Part shown: positions 17,986 through 27,363 of the stretch, in pieces
Position numbering within the stretch: position 1 is the first letter of the stretch
Layout: every line of letters begins with the position of its first letter
NCBI RefSeq assembly: GCF_000314975.1
Contig: NZ_BAEN01000064.1
Location: 23,014-87,013, forward strand
Origin: Aliiglaciecola lipolytica E3
GTDB taxonomy: Bacteria > Pseudomonadota > Gammaproteobacteria > Enterobacterales > Alteromonadaceae
DNA: 64,000 nt
Direction: 5' to 3'
The notes under the pieces: generated by a model
Databases searched by the model: none
What the model saw: only the letters and a program-made list of their open reading frames with translations
Told to the model about the DNA's origin: nothing
Translations under genes and position numbers: made by a program

Positions 17986-18728
17986 TGAACAGCGCGTTAT
18001 ATACAGGTAAAGTGTTCCATGCACGGCATTTTCCGAAAAAACATGCGTTCGACTATCGAATTTTCCTGTTTTGGCTCGATTTGGATGAAATAGAAGAGGT
18101 GTGCGCACAAGTAAAAGGCATCTCCAAAAATCGATTATCGCCGATTCGATTTAAGCGCGCAGATTATTTAGGTGACGAACACCAAGACCTGAAAACATCA
18201 GTGTTACAACGCATGAGTGAATTGGCCGAAAAGCCGTTAACAGGAAAAGTGTTTCTGCTTGGACAACTACGCACATTTGGTCTCTATTTTAGTCCGGTAA
18301 ACTTCTACTACTTACAACAGTCTGACGGCCACTTTAGTCACTTATTAGCTGAGGTGAGCAATACCCCTTGGAATCAAAGACATCATTATTTAGTCGACTT
18401 ATCAGAACAAAATAGCTGTGAAAAGGCATTCCATGTATCGCCATTCAACCCAATTGATATGCAATATCAATGGAATATTAAACAACCCGATAGTCGACTC
18501 GCGCTCACTCTAAGTTGCATAAAAAAACAAAAACACTTTGAGGCTAGTTTACAACTAATTCGTCAACCACTGAACTCAAAACACCTTTTCCGCGTATTAC
18601 TAAGTATTCCAAGCATGACGATTAAAACCTTGGTTGGTATTTATTGGCAAGCACTGAAATTATTTATTAAAGGTGTGCCTTTTTATGGTCATCCAGGCAA
18701 TAAGGATAAAAAAGCTGATGTTAAATAG
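17985..18728 (+). CDS. DUF1365 family protein
   Basis: A 247-residue protein opening SALYTGKVFHARHFPKKH and FDYRIFLFWLDLDEI, characteristic of DUF1365. The biochemical role is not established; the family almost always lies between an FAD oxidoreductase and a CFA-synthase-like methyltransferase, as here. No signal peptide or clear membrane segment is seen. The ATG at 17985 shares a base with the previous stop; an earlier in-frame ATG at 17958 lies inside the upstream gene and was rejected. Confidence 0.88.
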   Translation: MNSALYTGKVFHARHFPKKHAFDYRIFLFWLDLDEIEEVCAQVKGISKNRLSPIRFKRADYLGDEHQDLKTSVLQRMSELAEKPLTGKVFLLGQLRTFGLYFSPVNFYYLQQSDGHFSHLLAEVSNTPWNQRHHYLVDLSEQNSCEKAFHVSPFNPIDMQYQWNIKQPDSRLALTLSCIKKQKHFEASLQLIRQPLNSKHLFRVLLSIPSMTIKTLVGIYWQALKLFIKGVPFYGHPGNKDKKADVK

Positions 18729-19971
18729 TGAAAACACCCTAACCCAAACCGAAACAATGTCTTGGTCTGATCGTATGTGCCGAAGCATTCTATTTAAAGT
18801 GTTCAGTCATTTACCAGAGGGTATGATGACGATCAAAGAACATGGTGTACTCGTTGACAGGTTCGGAGATGTTAACTCTGATCTACATGCAGAAATTAAT
18901 TTTTTAGATCCTAGGGCTTATCGCAAATTACTGTTTGGCGGCAGCGTTGCCTCTGGAGAAACCTACACGGAAAACCTTTGGGAAAGCCCAAATCTCACTG
19001 ACGTCATCCGCATTTTTGCTAGAAACTTACCGATGCTTGATGCTTGGGAATCGAAAATGAGTTGGTTTGCTACTCCGATTAGAAAATTAAGTAATATCAA
19101 GACTAAAAATTCTACCCGTCAGGCTAAAAAAAATATTTCCGCACATTACGATTTGGGAAATCGACTCTATAGCCAATTTCTAGACAGTAGCATGATGTAT
19201 TCTGCCGCCATCTATCCAACCCCAGAAACATCATTGGCAGATGCTCAACAAATAAAACTAAAGGCCATTTGCGATAAGTTGCAGTTGACAGAACAAGACC
19301 ATCTGTTGGAAATAGGTACAGGATGGGGGGGACTAGCTGTTTTTGCCGCCAAGCACTATGGTTGCAAAGTTACGACCACGACCATTTCAGAAGAGCAGTT
19401 TGATTACGCGCAAGAATGGGTGTTTAAAGAGAACCTTGAAAATCGAATTACCTTATTAAAACAAGACTATCGTCAATTAGAAGGTAAATATGACAAACTG
19501 GTGTCTATCGAAATGATCGAAGCTGTGGGAAAAGAATATTTACCCAACTTTTTCGAAAAATGTTCATCCCTTCTGAAAAGCAACGGTCTTATGCTTTTGC
19601 AGGCAATAACCATTGATGATCGTCGCTACGAAAGCTACAGCAAAGATGTCGATTTTATTCAAAAACATATATTCCCGGGTGGATTTTTACCTTCGCAGTT
19701 TGAATTGAACCGACATTTGAAACACTACACCGACATGATGATCCGAGATTTGCATGACATAGGTTTAGATTATGCAAAAACAATCAATCATTGGCAGCAA
19801 AGATTCACCGCTAAACAAGAGACCTTGTCCTCTTCCGGATATGACGAGAGATTTATGCGTATGTGGCAATATTATTTTAGCTATTGTGAAGGTGGTTTTT
19901 TAGAACGCACGATTTCGACAGTTCAGTTGGTAATTAGCAAACCTAGCTACGTCAACGAACTGAAAAGATAG
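18718..19971 (+). CDS. Cyclopropane-fatty-acyl-phospholipid synthase family methyltransferase
   Basis: A 417-residue SAM-dependent enzyme that transfers a methyl or methylene group to the double bond of membrane acyl chains. Visible are the entry motif HYDLGNRLYSQFLD and SMMYSAAIY, the SAM site LLEIGTGWGGLAVFAA, and the conserved SIEMIEAVGKEY. The N-terminal 100 residues are the usual CFA lipid-binding extension. The ATG at 18718 overlaps the DUF1365 gene by 11 bases and has AAGGA upstream. In an ECF11 regulon the product is more likely a methylated (furan-precursor) or cyclopropane fatty acid made under photo-oxidative stress than the stationary-phase Cfa; sequence alone does not decide. Confidence 0.9.
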   Translation: MLNSENTLTQTETMSWSDRMCRSILFKVFSHLPEGMMTIKEHGVLVDRFGDVNSDLHAEINFLDPRAYRKLLFGGSVASGETYTENLWESPNLTDVIRIFARNLPMLDAWESKMSWFATPIRKLSNIKTKNSTRQAKKNISAHYDLGNRLYSQFLDSSMMYSAAIYPTPETSLADAQQIKLKAICDKLQLTEQDHLLEIGTGWGGLAVFAAKHYGCKVTTTTISEEQFDYAQEWVFKENLENRITLLKQDYRQLEGKYDKLVSIEMIEAVGKEYLPNFFEKCSSLLKSNGLMLLQAITIDDRRYESYSKDVDFIQKHIFPGGFLPSQFELNRHLKHYTDMMIRDLHDIGLDYAKTINHWQQRFTAKQETLSSSGYDERFMRMWQYYFSYCEGGFLERTISTVQLVISKPSYVNELKR

Positions 19972-19977
19972 CGGCCA

Positions 19978-20484
19978 ATGAAAGTTTTTCTTTTAATTTT
20001 GTGCTTTTCTTTTAGTACCCTGAGTGTGAGAACAGCAATGGCAAATCCAGTCGCCGAGCTTAAAAAAGTGGGAGCTGCAAAGTTAGAAATATTCTTTTTC
20101 GATATCTATTTTTCAACGCTTTTTAGCGCCGATGGAAATTATCAAGAGAATACCTTCCCGATTGCGTTGAAAATAAAATACCTTCGCGATATCAAAAGCA
20201 AAGACCTGCTAGAGCGCACTCAGCAAGAGTGGCAAAAACTTGGCTATAGCGATGAAGATACACAACCATGGCTCGAAAAACTTGCCACCATGTGGCCTAA
20301 CATTAATAAGCATGATGAACTTACTTTGCTAGTGCAATCCGATGGGACAAGTGAATTTTATTTAAATGATGAGGCTATTGGTGAAATTCAAGATACTAAA
20401 TTTGGCAGACATTTTTTGGCGATATGGTTAGATAAAAATTGTAGCTACCCGAAACTACGCAAACAGCTTATTGGAGGCGAGTAA
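19978..20484 (+). CDS. Chalcone-isomerase-like periplasmic protein
   Basis: A 168-residue protein with an N-terminal signal peptide (about 1-22, ending RTAMA) and a chalcone isomerase-like domain: VGAAKLEIFFFDIYFSTLF and LKIKYLRDI are typical of the bacterial group. These bacterial proteins are not flavonoid enzymes; the fold binds fatty acids, which suits the lipid operon. Location periplasmic by signal peptide. It starts six bases after the CFA gene and its stop directly abuts the next ATG. Confidence 0.82.
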   Translation: MKVFLLILCFSFSTLSVRTAMANPVAELKKVGAAKLEIFFFDIYFSTLFSADGNYQENTFPIALKIKYLRDIKSKDLLERTQQEWQKLGYSDEDTQPWLEKLATMWPNINKHDELTLLVQSDGTSEFYLNDEAIGEIQDTKFGRHFLAIWLDKNCSYPKLRKQLIGGE

Positions 20485-21033
20485 ATGAAAACTCTACAAT
20501 CTTCAGGGGTCATCCTAACCTTTCTAACATTAAGTGGTTGCTCTTCGTCACTTGAAGAGTATCAGGGCACAACACCAGAATTTAACTTGCAGCAGTATTT
20601 TTCGGGTGACTTGACCGCTTGGGGGATAGTGCAAGATTATTCAACTAAAACCACACGTCGTTTCTGTGTCGACATTGTTGGCACTTGGCAAGGTAACCAA
20701 GGAAAGTTACATGAAACCTTTTATTTTACAGATGGTGAAACGCAAATACGGGAGTGGGCATTAACTGTCGCTTCTGATGGCACAGTGACAGGTTCAGCGG
20801 GAGATGTCGTGGGTCAAGCAAGCGGAGCTGCAAATGGTATGAGTTTTAACTGGGTGTATACACTAACAGTACCAGTTGATGGTTCGGAATATGATCTAAA
20901 AGTTGACGACTGGATGTTTATGTTAGACGAACATCGAATGATGAACCGTTCTTACATGAGTAAATTTGGTGTGGGTGTTGCGGAGATATCAATCTTTTTC
21001 GACAAAACATCTCCGTTAAGAAAGTGCAGATAA
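20485..21033 (+). CDS. DUF3833 family lipoprotein
   Basis: A 182-residue predicted lipoprotein: residues 1-19 form a lipobox signal (LTLSGC) and Cys19 would be acylated. The mature part, with YFSGDLTAWGIVQDYSTKTT and RMMNRSYMSKFGVGVAEI, matches DUF3833, a family with no known activity that regularly closes this operon type. Its ATG directly follows the preceding stop. No terminator is visible before the convergent pomB, 31 bases away. Confidence 0.87.
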   Translation: MKTLQSSGVILTFLTLSGCSSSLEEYQGTTPEFNLQQYFSGDLTAWGIVQDYSTKTTRRFCVDIVGTWQGNQGKLHETFYFTDGETQIREWALTVASDGTVTGSAGDVVGQASGAANGMSFNWVYTLTVPVDGSEYDLKVDDWMFMLDEHRMMNRSYMSKFGVGVAEISIFFDKTSPLRKCR

Positions 21034-21064
21034 GAACGTTTACCATCAACAGAGTACTTACACC

Positions 21065-21994
21065 TTAGGGTTCTATTACCGAAATAGGCTTGGAGTACAT
21101 CGGCTTACCTTGGTTGATTGCAATTTCAACCCGACGATTTTGTCCTCGGTCGGCTGCATCGCTATTATTAGCCAGCGGAGAGGTATCCGCTTTGCCCACC
21201 ACCACCATTCGCTTCTCGTCAAATCCCTCTGCTTTTCTTATTTCTTCGGCAACAGCTACTGCACGTTGAGCAGATAAATCCCAATTAGAACGATACAACT
21301 CATTAGAAATTTGTTGGCTATCGCTATGACCTGAGATTTCAATTTCGCCAGGTACGTCTGCAAGCAGTTCTCCAATACTCTTAAGGATAGGTCTGAACTG
21401 CGGCTGCAAAAATGCTGAGCCTGCCGAAAAAGAACCGTTTTCACGGATCCGAATGATAATTTGCTGACCCAACGATTCCATTTCAATTGAACCGTCTAAA
21501 ATTTGTTTTTGCAACTGCTGAGCGACCTTTTTCATCAACTCATTGGTTTGTTCTTGGCTAGCTTGTTGCTGAGCGGAACTTGACGTTTGATCAGTCGCTG
21601 TTTGCTGAGCCGCCCCGCCCCGTTGCTCACCACGTTGTTTTTGTCTGCCACCAGCAGAATCTTCATCACCGGCTTGGAATTCCAACATTTCTTGGGTCAT
21701 ATCGATGGTTTGTTGCTGAATATTTTCTATCGGTGTGGGGTCTGGACGGCCTGGACGAAATTCCATCGCAATCACACTGGTACCTTTGGGAATATCCTTA
21801 ACTTCGATTTTATTTTGCACCCCAAATGCAAACTTCATTGAGCCAGCAATTTGCTTAAATTTAAGTACATCCATTTCAGAAAAAGCTAATAAAAGCACAA
21901 AAAAGCACATTAACAGCGACATTAAATCTGCGAATGTCCCCATCCACGCAGGGAGTCCCTCAGGAGGGCATTTAGGACATTCTTTTTCAGCCAT
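21065..21994 (-). CDS. pomB: Sodium-type flagellar motor stator protein PomB (MotB family)
   Basis: Peptidoglycan-anchored stator subunit of the Na+-driven flagellar motor. The 309-residue protein begins with a cytoplasmic Cys/Pro-rich tail, then a single membrane helix with the ion-carrying Asp23 in FADLMSLLMCFFVLLL, a Gln/Ser-rich linker (about residues 105-160), and a C-terminal OmpA-like peptidoglycan-binding domain with ISGHSDSQQI and a C-terminal NRRVEI. It lies three bases after pomA. Confidence 0.93.
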   Translation of the reverse strand: MAEKECPKCPPEGLPAWMGTFADLMSLLMCFFVLLLAFSEMDVLKFKQIAGSMKFAFGVQNKIEVKDIPKGTSVIAMEFRPGRPDPTPIENIQQQTIDMTQEMLEFQAGDEDSAGGRQKQRGEQRGGAAQQTATDQTSSSAQQQASQEQTNELMKKVAQQLQKQILDGSIEMESLGQQIIIRIRENGSFSAGSAFLQPQFRPILKSIGELLADVPGEIEISGHSDSQQISNELYRSNWDLSAQRAVAVAEEIRKAEGFDEKRMVVVGKADTSPLANNSDAADRGQNRRVEIAINQGKPMYSKPISVIEP

Positions 21995-21997
21995 TCT

Positions 21998-22762
21998 CTA
22001 TTCTTCCTCAGTCGCCGCGCCGCGTTTATTGGCAGCCAGATAACTCTTCAATATGCCCTCAATCACTCTCGGATTTTGGCCATCAGCAATGCCAATTATT
22101 CCGTCTAGTACTAGACTTTGATTGAGCTTTTCTTCATTAGCGCGGTTCTTAAGTTTCACTGACATGGGTAAACAAATAACGTTGGCAAAAAACGCGCCGT
22201 ACAACGTGGTTAACAATGCAACGGCCATTGCAGGTCCAATCGCTTTTGGATCATCCATGTTTGATAACATGGCAACCAAACCAATCAGGGTACCAATCAT
22301 TCCCATTGCCGGAGCGACATCTCCCATACCTTTGTAGATAGTCGCGCCAAATTCATGCCGTTCAGAGGTCATCGTAATGTCTTTGGCCAATGTGTCTCTT
22401 ACTACATCCACATCATGACCATCTACGAGCATATCGACACCTTTTTGCATAAACGCATTTTCTATCTCAGCTTCTTCCAAAGCTAAAAAGCCGCCTTTTC
22501 TTGCTGCATCCGCCATTTCTACAATTTTCTGAATCAAGTCGTCAGGCGATTCAATTTTAAACATGAATGCCTTACCACCGATTTTACCAGCGCCGAAAAA
22601 TTGCCCGAGCGTATACTGAGATAACACAACAAACAAGGTACCGCCAAATACAATAAGGATAGATGGCACGTTAATAAACATGCTTATATCGCCACCCATA
22701 ACCATGGCCATGACGACGAAGCCGATTGCTCCAAGCATACCTATAAGGGTTGCTAAATCCAC
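21998..22762 (-). CDS. pomA: Sodium-type flagellar motor stator protein PomA (MotA family)
   Basis: Inner-membrane channel subunit of the Na+ motor, partner of PomB. The 254-residue protein closely follows Vibrio PomA: MDLATLIGMLGAIGFVVMAM, GQFFGAGKIGGKAFMF and DAARKGGFLALEE, with four membrane helices and the cytoplasmic loop that contacts FliG. Upstream CCTTGGGAGGACAAT provides a strong ribosome-binding site. A FliA (sigma-28) promoter was looked for but not convincingly found. Confidence 0.94.
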   Translation of the reverse strand: MDLATLIGMLGAIGFVVMAMVMGGDISMFINVPSILIVFGGTLFVVLSQYTLGQFFGAGKIGGKAFMFKIESPDDLIQKIVEMADAARKGGFLALEEAEIENAFMQKGVDMLVDGHDVDVVRDTLAKDITMTSERHEFGATIYKGMGDVAPAMGMIGTLIGLVAMLSNMDDPKAIGPAMAVALLTTLYGAFFANVICLPMSVKLKNRANEEKLNQSLVLDGIIGIADGQNPRVIEGILKSYLAANKRGAATEEE

Positions 22763-23075
22763 ATTGTCCTCCCAAGGATTCGATAAGCTAATCGAAAATT
22801 CACCCGATTACCTTGCTCTTTTTAAGGCATTTGACCGGATAAGTCACTGAATTATTCAATTTTATCGACTGTTGAAGCCGTTTCTAAAGGAGTTATATCC
22901 TCGTAAAATAAAAACATAGCATATCCATTGCTTACATGAGTAAAAAAACAACCTAAAAAAATCCAAATTTTAACCACAATGACGTTTTAACAACTGGTAA
23001 AATCAATTGACCGAAAAAGGTGCCTCAGGTATCGTTCCCACCTTTTAAAATTTATCGATTAAGGATGCAAACCAG
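22763..23075. other. 313-base divergent intergenic region, pomA/xseB
   Basis: No gene is seen. It separates pomA (leftward) from xseB (rightward). A sigma-70-like promoter for xseB is listed separately. The remainder is AT-rich with no repeat or clear operator. Confidence 0.6.
23007..23035 (+). promoter_or_regulatory. Possible sigma-70 promoter of xseB-ispA-dxs
   Basis: TTGACC (23007-23012), a 17-base spacer and TATCGT (23030-23035), 41 bases before the xseB start. Good -35 and spacing, mediocre -10. Confidence 0.35.
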
Positions 23076-23327
23076 ATGAGTAAAGACAACGAAGCCAGTG
23101 GAAATTCGTTCGAAGACACTATGCTAGAACTCGAGCAACTGGTTGCAGAAATGGAACAAGGCGACATCCCATTAGAACAGGCATTAGCGAAGTTCGAACG
23201 TGGCATTGCTTTGGCCAGAAATAGTCAAAAAATGCTCACAGCAGCAGAACAGCGTGTTCAGATTTTAATGCAGCAAGATCAAGAAGAGAATCTTCAAGAC
23301 TTAGATCAACAGCGGATAGATGAGTGA
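23076..23327 (+). CDS. xseB: Exodeoxyribonuclease VII small subunit
   Basis: An 83-residue helical protein with the family core FEDTMLELEQLVAEMEQGD and LEQALAKFERGIALAR, the small subunit that assembles several copies on XseA to form the single-strand exonuclease. xseA is not in the window, as is usual. It heads the conserved xseB-ispA-dxs operon and overlaps ispA by four bases (GTGA). Confidence 0.93.
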   Translation: MSKDNEASGNSFEDTMLELEQLVAEMEQGDIPLEQALAKFERGIALARNSQKMLTAAEQRVQILMQQDQEENLQDLDQQRIDE

Positions 23328-24208
23328 ATCAATTAGTTCAACAACAAAAGCATTATCATCAACGCCTTGATGGTTTGCTTCAGCAATATTTTTCACAACA
23401 CGTCTCTCCTGCTGCACGACTTTCTGAAGCGATGCAATATGCGTTGCTCAATGGCGGTAAACGAACACGGCCTTTTTTGGTATACGCCACAGGTGAAATG
23501 CTCAATGTACCCCTGACCAGCCTAGATGCGCCTGCAATCGCAGTAGAATGCATCCATGCTTATTCATTAATTCACGACGATCTGCCAGCAATGGATGATG
23601 ATGAATTACGTCGTGGTAATCCAACTTGTCATATTGCCTTCGATGAGGCCACCGCAATATTAGCTGGTGATGCTTTGCAAACACTTGCGTTTGATATCTT
23701 ATCCTCAACCCAGAACGAGCCGTCTAAACAGTTAGCGCTAATTAACCTGTTATCTCGTGCTTCTGGGCATTTTGGAATGTGTGCAGGACAATCTCTAGAT
23801 TTACTAGCGACCGACAAAGTCATAGCTCAGTCTGATTTACAGCAATTACATAGTTTAAAGACAGGTGCATTAATCAAAGTATCCGTTTCGATGGCCGCCA
23901 CATTAGCGGAAAATATTGATCCTGTTGTGCTGCAACATCTTGACAATTTTAGTGCTGCATTAGGGTTAGCATTTCAGGTTAAAGACGACATTTTGGACAT
24001 TGAAGGGGATTCTGAGGTGATCGGAAAACCTCAAGGTTCAGACCTGGCGCACAATAAATCAACTTACCCTTCACTATTGGGATTACAGGGCGCGAAAACA
24101 TATTTGCAACAACTTCATCAACAAGCACTTCACGCATTAGACGCTTTGCCATACAATACAACGTTATTGCGTGAGTTTTCTGATTTTGTTGTAAATCGGC
24201 ATTATTAA
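23324..24208 (+). CDS. ispA: Farnesyl diphosphate synthase
   Basis: Condenses IPP with DMAPP and then GPP to farnesyl diphosphate for quinone and undecaprenyl synthesis. The 294-residue enzyme shows both aspartate-rich motifs: the first in IHDDLPAMDDDELRRG and the second in FQVKDDILDIEGD, plus GKRTRPFL. The start is GTG, overlapping the xseB stop. Placement directly before dxs links precursor supply and chain elongation in one operon. Confidence 0.96.
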   Translation: MNQLVQQQKHYHQRLDGLLQQYFSQHVSPAARLSEAMQYALLNGGKRTRPFLVYATGEMLNVPLTSLDAPAIAVECIHAYSLIHDDLPAMDDDELRRGNPTCHIAFDEATAILAGDALQTLAFDILSSTQNEPSKQLALINLLSRASGHFGMCAGQSLDLLATDKVIAQSDLQQLHSLKTGALIKVSVSMAATLAENIDPVVLQHLDNFSAALGLAFQVKDDILDIEGDSEVIGKPQGSDLAHNKSTYPSLLGLQGAKTYLQQLHQQALHALDALPYNTTLLREFSDFVVNRHY

Positions 24209-24250
24209 ACAAACGTACAAGCCATAATCATAATTAATACTAGGCAAAAC

Positions 24251-26113
24251 ATGACACTCGATTTAGCTCACTACCCTATATTGGCAAAGGCCAATACGCC
24301 TGAAGATTTGCGCAAACTGCCACAAGAACAATTGAGACAGTGTGCAGATGAATTGCGTCAATACCTCTTGTCATGTGTCAGTAAAAGCAGTGGTCATTTT
24401 GCATCTGGTTTAGGTACGGTAGAGTTAACCGTAGCTTTGCATTACGTTTATAACACGCCATTTGATCGTCTTATCTGGGATGTGGGCCATCAGGCCTATC
24501 CGCATAAAATATTGACGGGTCGTCGAGCGCAAATGACCACGATTCGTCAAAAAGAGGGGCTACACCCCTTTCCTTGGCCCCTAGAAAGTGAGTACGACAC
24601 TTTCGCTGTAGGTCATTCTTCTACTTCAATCAGCGCTGCACTTGGCATGGCGGTGGCAGCAGAAAAAGAAGGCAAAGATCGAAAAGTGGTGGCGGTTATT
24701 GGCGATGGTGCTATGACAGCTGGCATGGCCTTTGAGGCGCTCAATCATGGTGGTGATATCAACAAAGATTTGTTGGTGATCCTTAACGATAATGAAATGT
24801 CCATTTCCGAAAATGTTGGCGCTCTGAATAGTCATTTAGCACGTTTGCTAACAGGTAACTTTTTTAATTCAATTCGTGATGGCGGTAAAAAATTATTGAG
24901 TAATGTGCCTCCCATCAAAGAATTTGCAAGCCGTGCGGAAGAGCACATAAAAGGGATGGTTGTTCCCGGTACAATTTTTGAAGAATTAGGTTTCAATTAT
25001 ATTGGTCCAATAGATGGACACGATGTGAAAGGCGTAGTTGAAACGTTGCGCAACATGCGAAACATCAAAGGTCCACAAATTCTGCATGTCGTTACCAAAA
25101 AAGGGAAAGGGTTTGAATTGGCCGAAAAAGATCCAATCAAATTTCACGCTGTGCCCAAATTTAATCCAAGTGACAACGGCTTACCTAAATCCGCGCCAAG
25201 CGGTCCTAGTTTTTCTAATGTTTTTGGCGACTGGTTATGCGATATGGCTGCGTTAGATTCTAAGTTAATGGCTATAACGCCCGCGATGCGTGAAGGTTCT
25301 GGGATGGTGAAGTTTTCGCAACAGTTTCCCAAACAATATTTTGATGTAGCCATTGCTGAACAACATTCAGTGACCTTTGCAGCTGGATTAGCAAAAGATG
25401 GTTTGCACCCTGTCGTTGCTATTTATTCAACATTTTTACAGCGCGCTTATGATCAATTAATTCATGATGTCGCATTACAAAATTTACCTGTTCTTTTTGC
25501 AATTGACCGCGCAGGAATTGTGGGTGCTGATGGTCCGACTCATCAAGGTGCTTTTGACATTCCATTTATGCGATGTATTCCGAACTTGGTTATTATGACA
25601 CCTTCAGACGAAAACGAATGTCGCCAAATGTTATTCACTGGCCACAAACTTAATCAACCTGCTGCAGTGCGGTATCCCAGAGGCACAGGGGTTGGTGCAG
25701 CTATCGAAAAGAACATGACCGCCCTGACGTTAGGCAAGTCGCGAACCCTTAAACAGGGTAGCAAAATAGCTATTCTTAATTTTGGAACGCTATTGCCCTT
25801 CGCCCTTGAAGCAGCAGAACAACTAGGAGCAACGCTTGTCGACATGCGTTTTGTGAAACCGCTAGATACGGAAGTTCTTGATAGTCTACAAAGTGACTAT
25901 GAGCTGTTTGTGAGCTTAGAAGATGGTGCAATTGCTGGCGGAGCAGGAAGCTACGTAGGGGAATATCTATTGAGTCAAAAATACACCAATAAATTATTGC
26001 AAATAGGTTTGCCTGACCAATTTATTATGCAGGGTACCCAGCAAGAAATGTATCACGAATTAGGTTTAGACTCAGAAGGTATCGTCAACAAAGTGAACGC
26101 CTTTTTAGCTTAA
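24251..26113 (+). CDS. dxs: 1-deoxy-D-xylulose-5-phosphate synthase
   Basis: Thiamine-diphosphate enzyme condensing pyruvate and glyceraldehyde-3-phosphate, first step of the MEP isoprenoid pathway. The 620-residue protein has the ThDP motif [18 protein letters not shown] and later [10 protein letters not shown], the transketolase-like [12 protein letters not shown] segment and the C-terminal domain, all in order; length matches E. coli Dxs (620). Third gene of the xseB-ispA-dxs operon. Confidence 0.97.
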   Translation: MTLDLAHYPILAKANTPEDLRKLPQEQLRQCADELRQYLLSCVSKSSGHFASGLGTVELTVALHYVYNTPFDRLIWDVGHQAYPHKILTGRRAQMTTIRQKEGLHPFPWPLESEYDTFAVGHSSTSISAALGMAVAAEKEGKDRKVVAVIGDGAMTAGMAFEALNHGGDINKDLLVILNDNEMSISENVGALNSHLARLLTGNFFNSIRDGGKKLLSNVPPIKEFASRAEEHIKGMVVPGTIFEELGFNYIGPIDGHDVKGVVETLRNMRNIKGPQILHVVTKKGKGFELAEKDPIKFHAVPKFNPSDNGLPKSAPSGPSFSNVFGDWLCDMAALDSKLMAITPAMREGSGMVKFSQQFPKQYFDVAIAEQHSVTFAAGLAKDGLHPVVAIYSTFLQRAYDQLIHDVALQNLPVLFAIDRAGIVGADGPTHQGAFDIPFMRCIPNLVIMTPSDENECRQMLFTGHKLNQPAAVRYPRGTGVGAAIEKNMTALTLGKSRTLKQGSKIAILNFGTLLPFALEAAEQLGATLVDMRFVKPLDTEVLDSLQSDYELFVSLEDGAIAGGAGSYVGEYLLSQKYTNKLLQIGLPDQFIMQGTQQEMYHELGLDSEGIVNKVNAFLA

Positions 26114-26253
26114 CGATCACTAATCTAATTCCATTGGGGGAAAATAAATAACTGAGTTGACCTCAAAGTCAGCACGTTTTAGCGATTCTCACTGGCAAAT
26201 TTCTGAGCAGTTGCTAGATTAATTTTACCCTATCCCCATTGGAGTCTGGCTCA

Positions 26254-27342
26254 ATGAGCAAAATTAATCGACGCAGGTTTATTCATATTTCTTCTGCAGC
26301 CCTAAGTTTGGGGTTGCTATCTCCTAAAGCGTTTGCATTGGCAAAAAATTCCAACAAGATTGGCGTGGCATTATTGGGATTAGGGTACTACAGTCGAGAC
26401 TTGTTAGCGCCTGCACTACAGCTAACTAAACATTGCGAACTACGCGGTATTATTACCGGTAGCCCCCACAAAATCCCTGCTTGGCAGGCGAAGTATGGGA
26501 TAAAAGATAGCAATGTGTACTCCTATTCAACTATGCATAATATTGCTAATAACCCTGACATTGATGTCATATATGTTGTCACACCGCCTTTCACCCACAA
26601 GACATTTTCTGTTGCCGCTGCGAATGCTGGAAAACACGTTTGGTGTGAAAAACCAATGGCGATGACCGTTGAAGAATGTACTGCAATTAAAGCCGCCTGC
26701 GATAAAAACAAAGTAGCTTTAAGTATTGGCTACAGGATGATGCATGAACCCAATACTCGCCAAATCGCCGCCAATATAAAATCATCTCAGCTTGGAAATG
26801 TAGTCGATATGCAAAGTGATTCAGGCTATGCAGGCAATGGTACTTCCGCAGACAATTGGCGAATGCATCGTGATCAGGGTGGCGGTGCTCTTTATGATAT
26901 GGGGGTCTATTGTATCAATGGCACAAGATTCATATCTAGTATGGAGCCCATTGCTGTTACCGCCAGCCATGAAATGCAACATGCCAAATTTATTCATGCC
27001 GACGATACCACCAATATGACATTAGAATTTCCACACGGAATAATAGCCAAATGCAGAACAAGCGTCGTCAAAGGGTATAATCAGCTAAAAGTAAATTGTC
27101 AAAATGGATGGTATCAACTTAAGCCTATGCAATCCTACTCTGGCGTAGTGGCAAGCGATAGTAACGGAATGTCAATCGCAGCATTTAAAGGTAATCAACA
27201 GTCGAATCAGATGGACAATGATGCTTTGGCCATTATGGGGAAAGGTTCATTTTTGACAGGCTTTGAAGATGGTATGCGCGATATTCATATCATACAGAAA
27301 GTGTTGGAATCGGCCGCTACTGGCAAACGAGTGTTGATTTAA
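26254..27342 (+). CDS. Tat-exported Gfo/Idh/MocA family oxidoreductase
   Basis: A 362-residue NAD(P)-dependent oxidoreductase of the glucose-fructose oxidoreductase group. It begins with a twin-arginine signal (NRRRFIHISSAALSLGLL), so it is probably exported folded with its cofactor to the periplasm. The Rossmann motif is VALLGLGYYSRDLLAP and the catalytic-loop motif is WCEKPMAMT; DMGVYCINGTRF follows in the substrate domain. Substrate unknown, most likely a sugar. The ATG at 26254 follows a GGAG ribosome-binding site; the frame could open at a TTG at 26239. It stands alone after dxs. Confidence 0.87.
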   Translation: MSKINRRRFIHISSAALSLGLLSPKAFALAKNSNKIGVALLGLGYYSRDLLAPALQLTKHCELRGIITGSPHKIPAWQAKYGIKDSNVYSYSTMHNIANNPDIDVIYVVTPPFTHKTFSVAAANAGKHVWCEKPMAMTVEECTAIKAACDKNKVALSIGYRMMHEPNTRQIAANIKSSQLGNVVDMQSDSGYAGNGTSADNWRMHRDQGGGALYDMGVYCINGTRFISSMEPIAVTASHEMQHAKFIHADDTTNMTLEFPHGIIAKCRTSVVKGYNQLKVNCQNGWYQLKPMQSYSGVVASDSNGMSIAAFKGNQQSNQMDNDALAIMGKGSFLTGFEDGMRDIHIIQKVLESAATGKRVLI

Positions 27343-27363
27343 GATTTACCGGGTAACCCCGAC

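Noticed and set aside
22763..22860. FliA (sigma-28) promoter before pomA
   Set aside because: No TAAAGTTT-N11-GCCGATAA-like pair could be aligned; only scattered partial matches.
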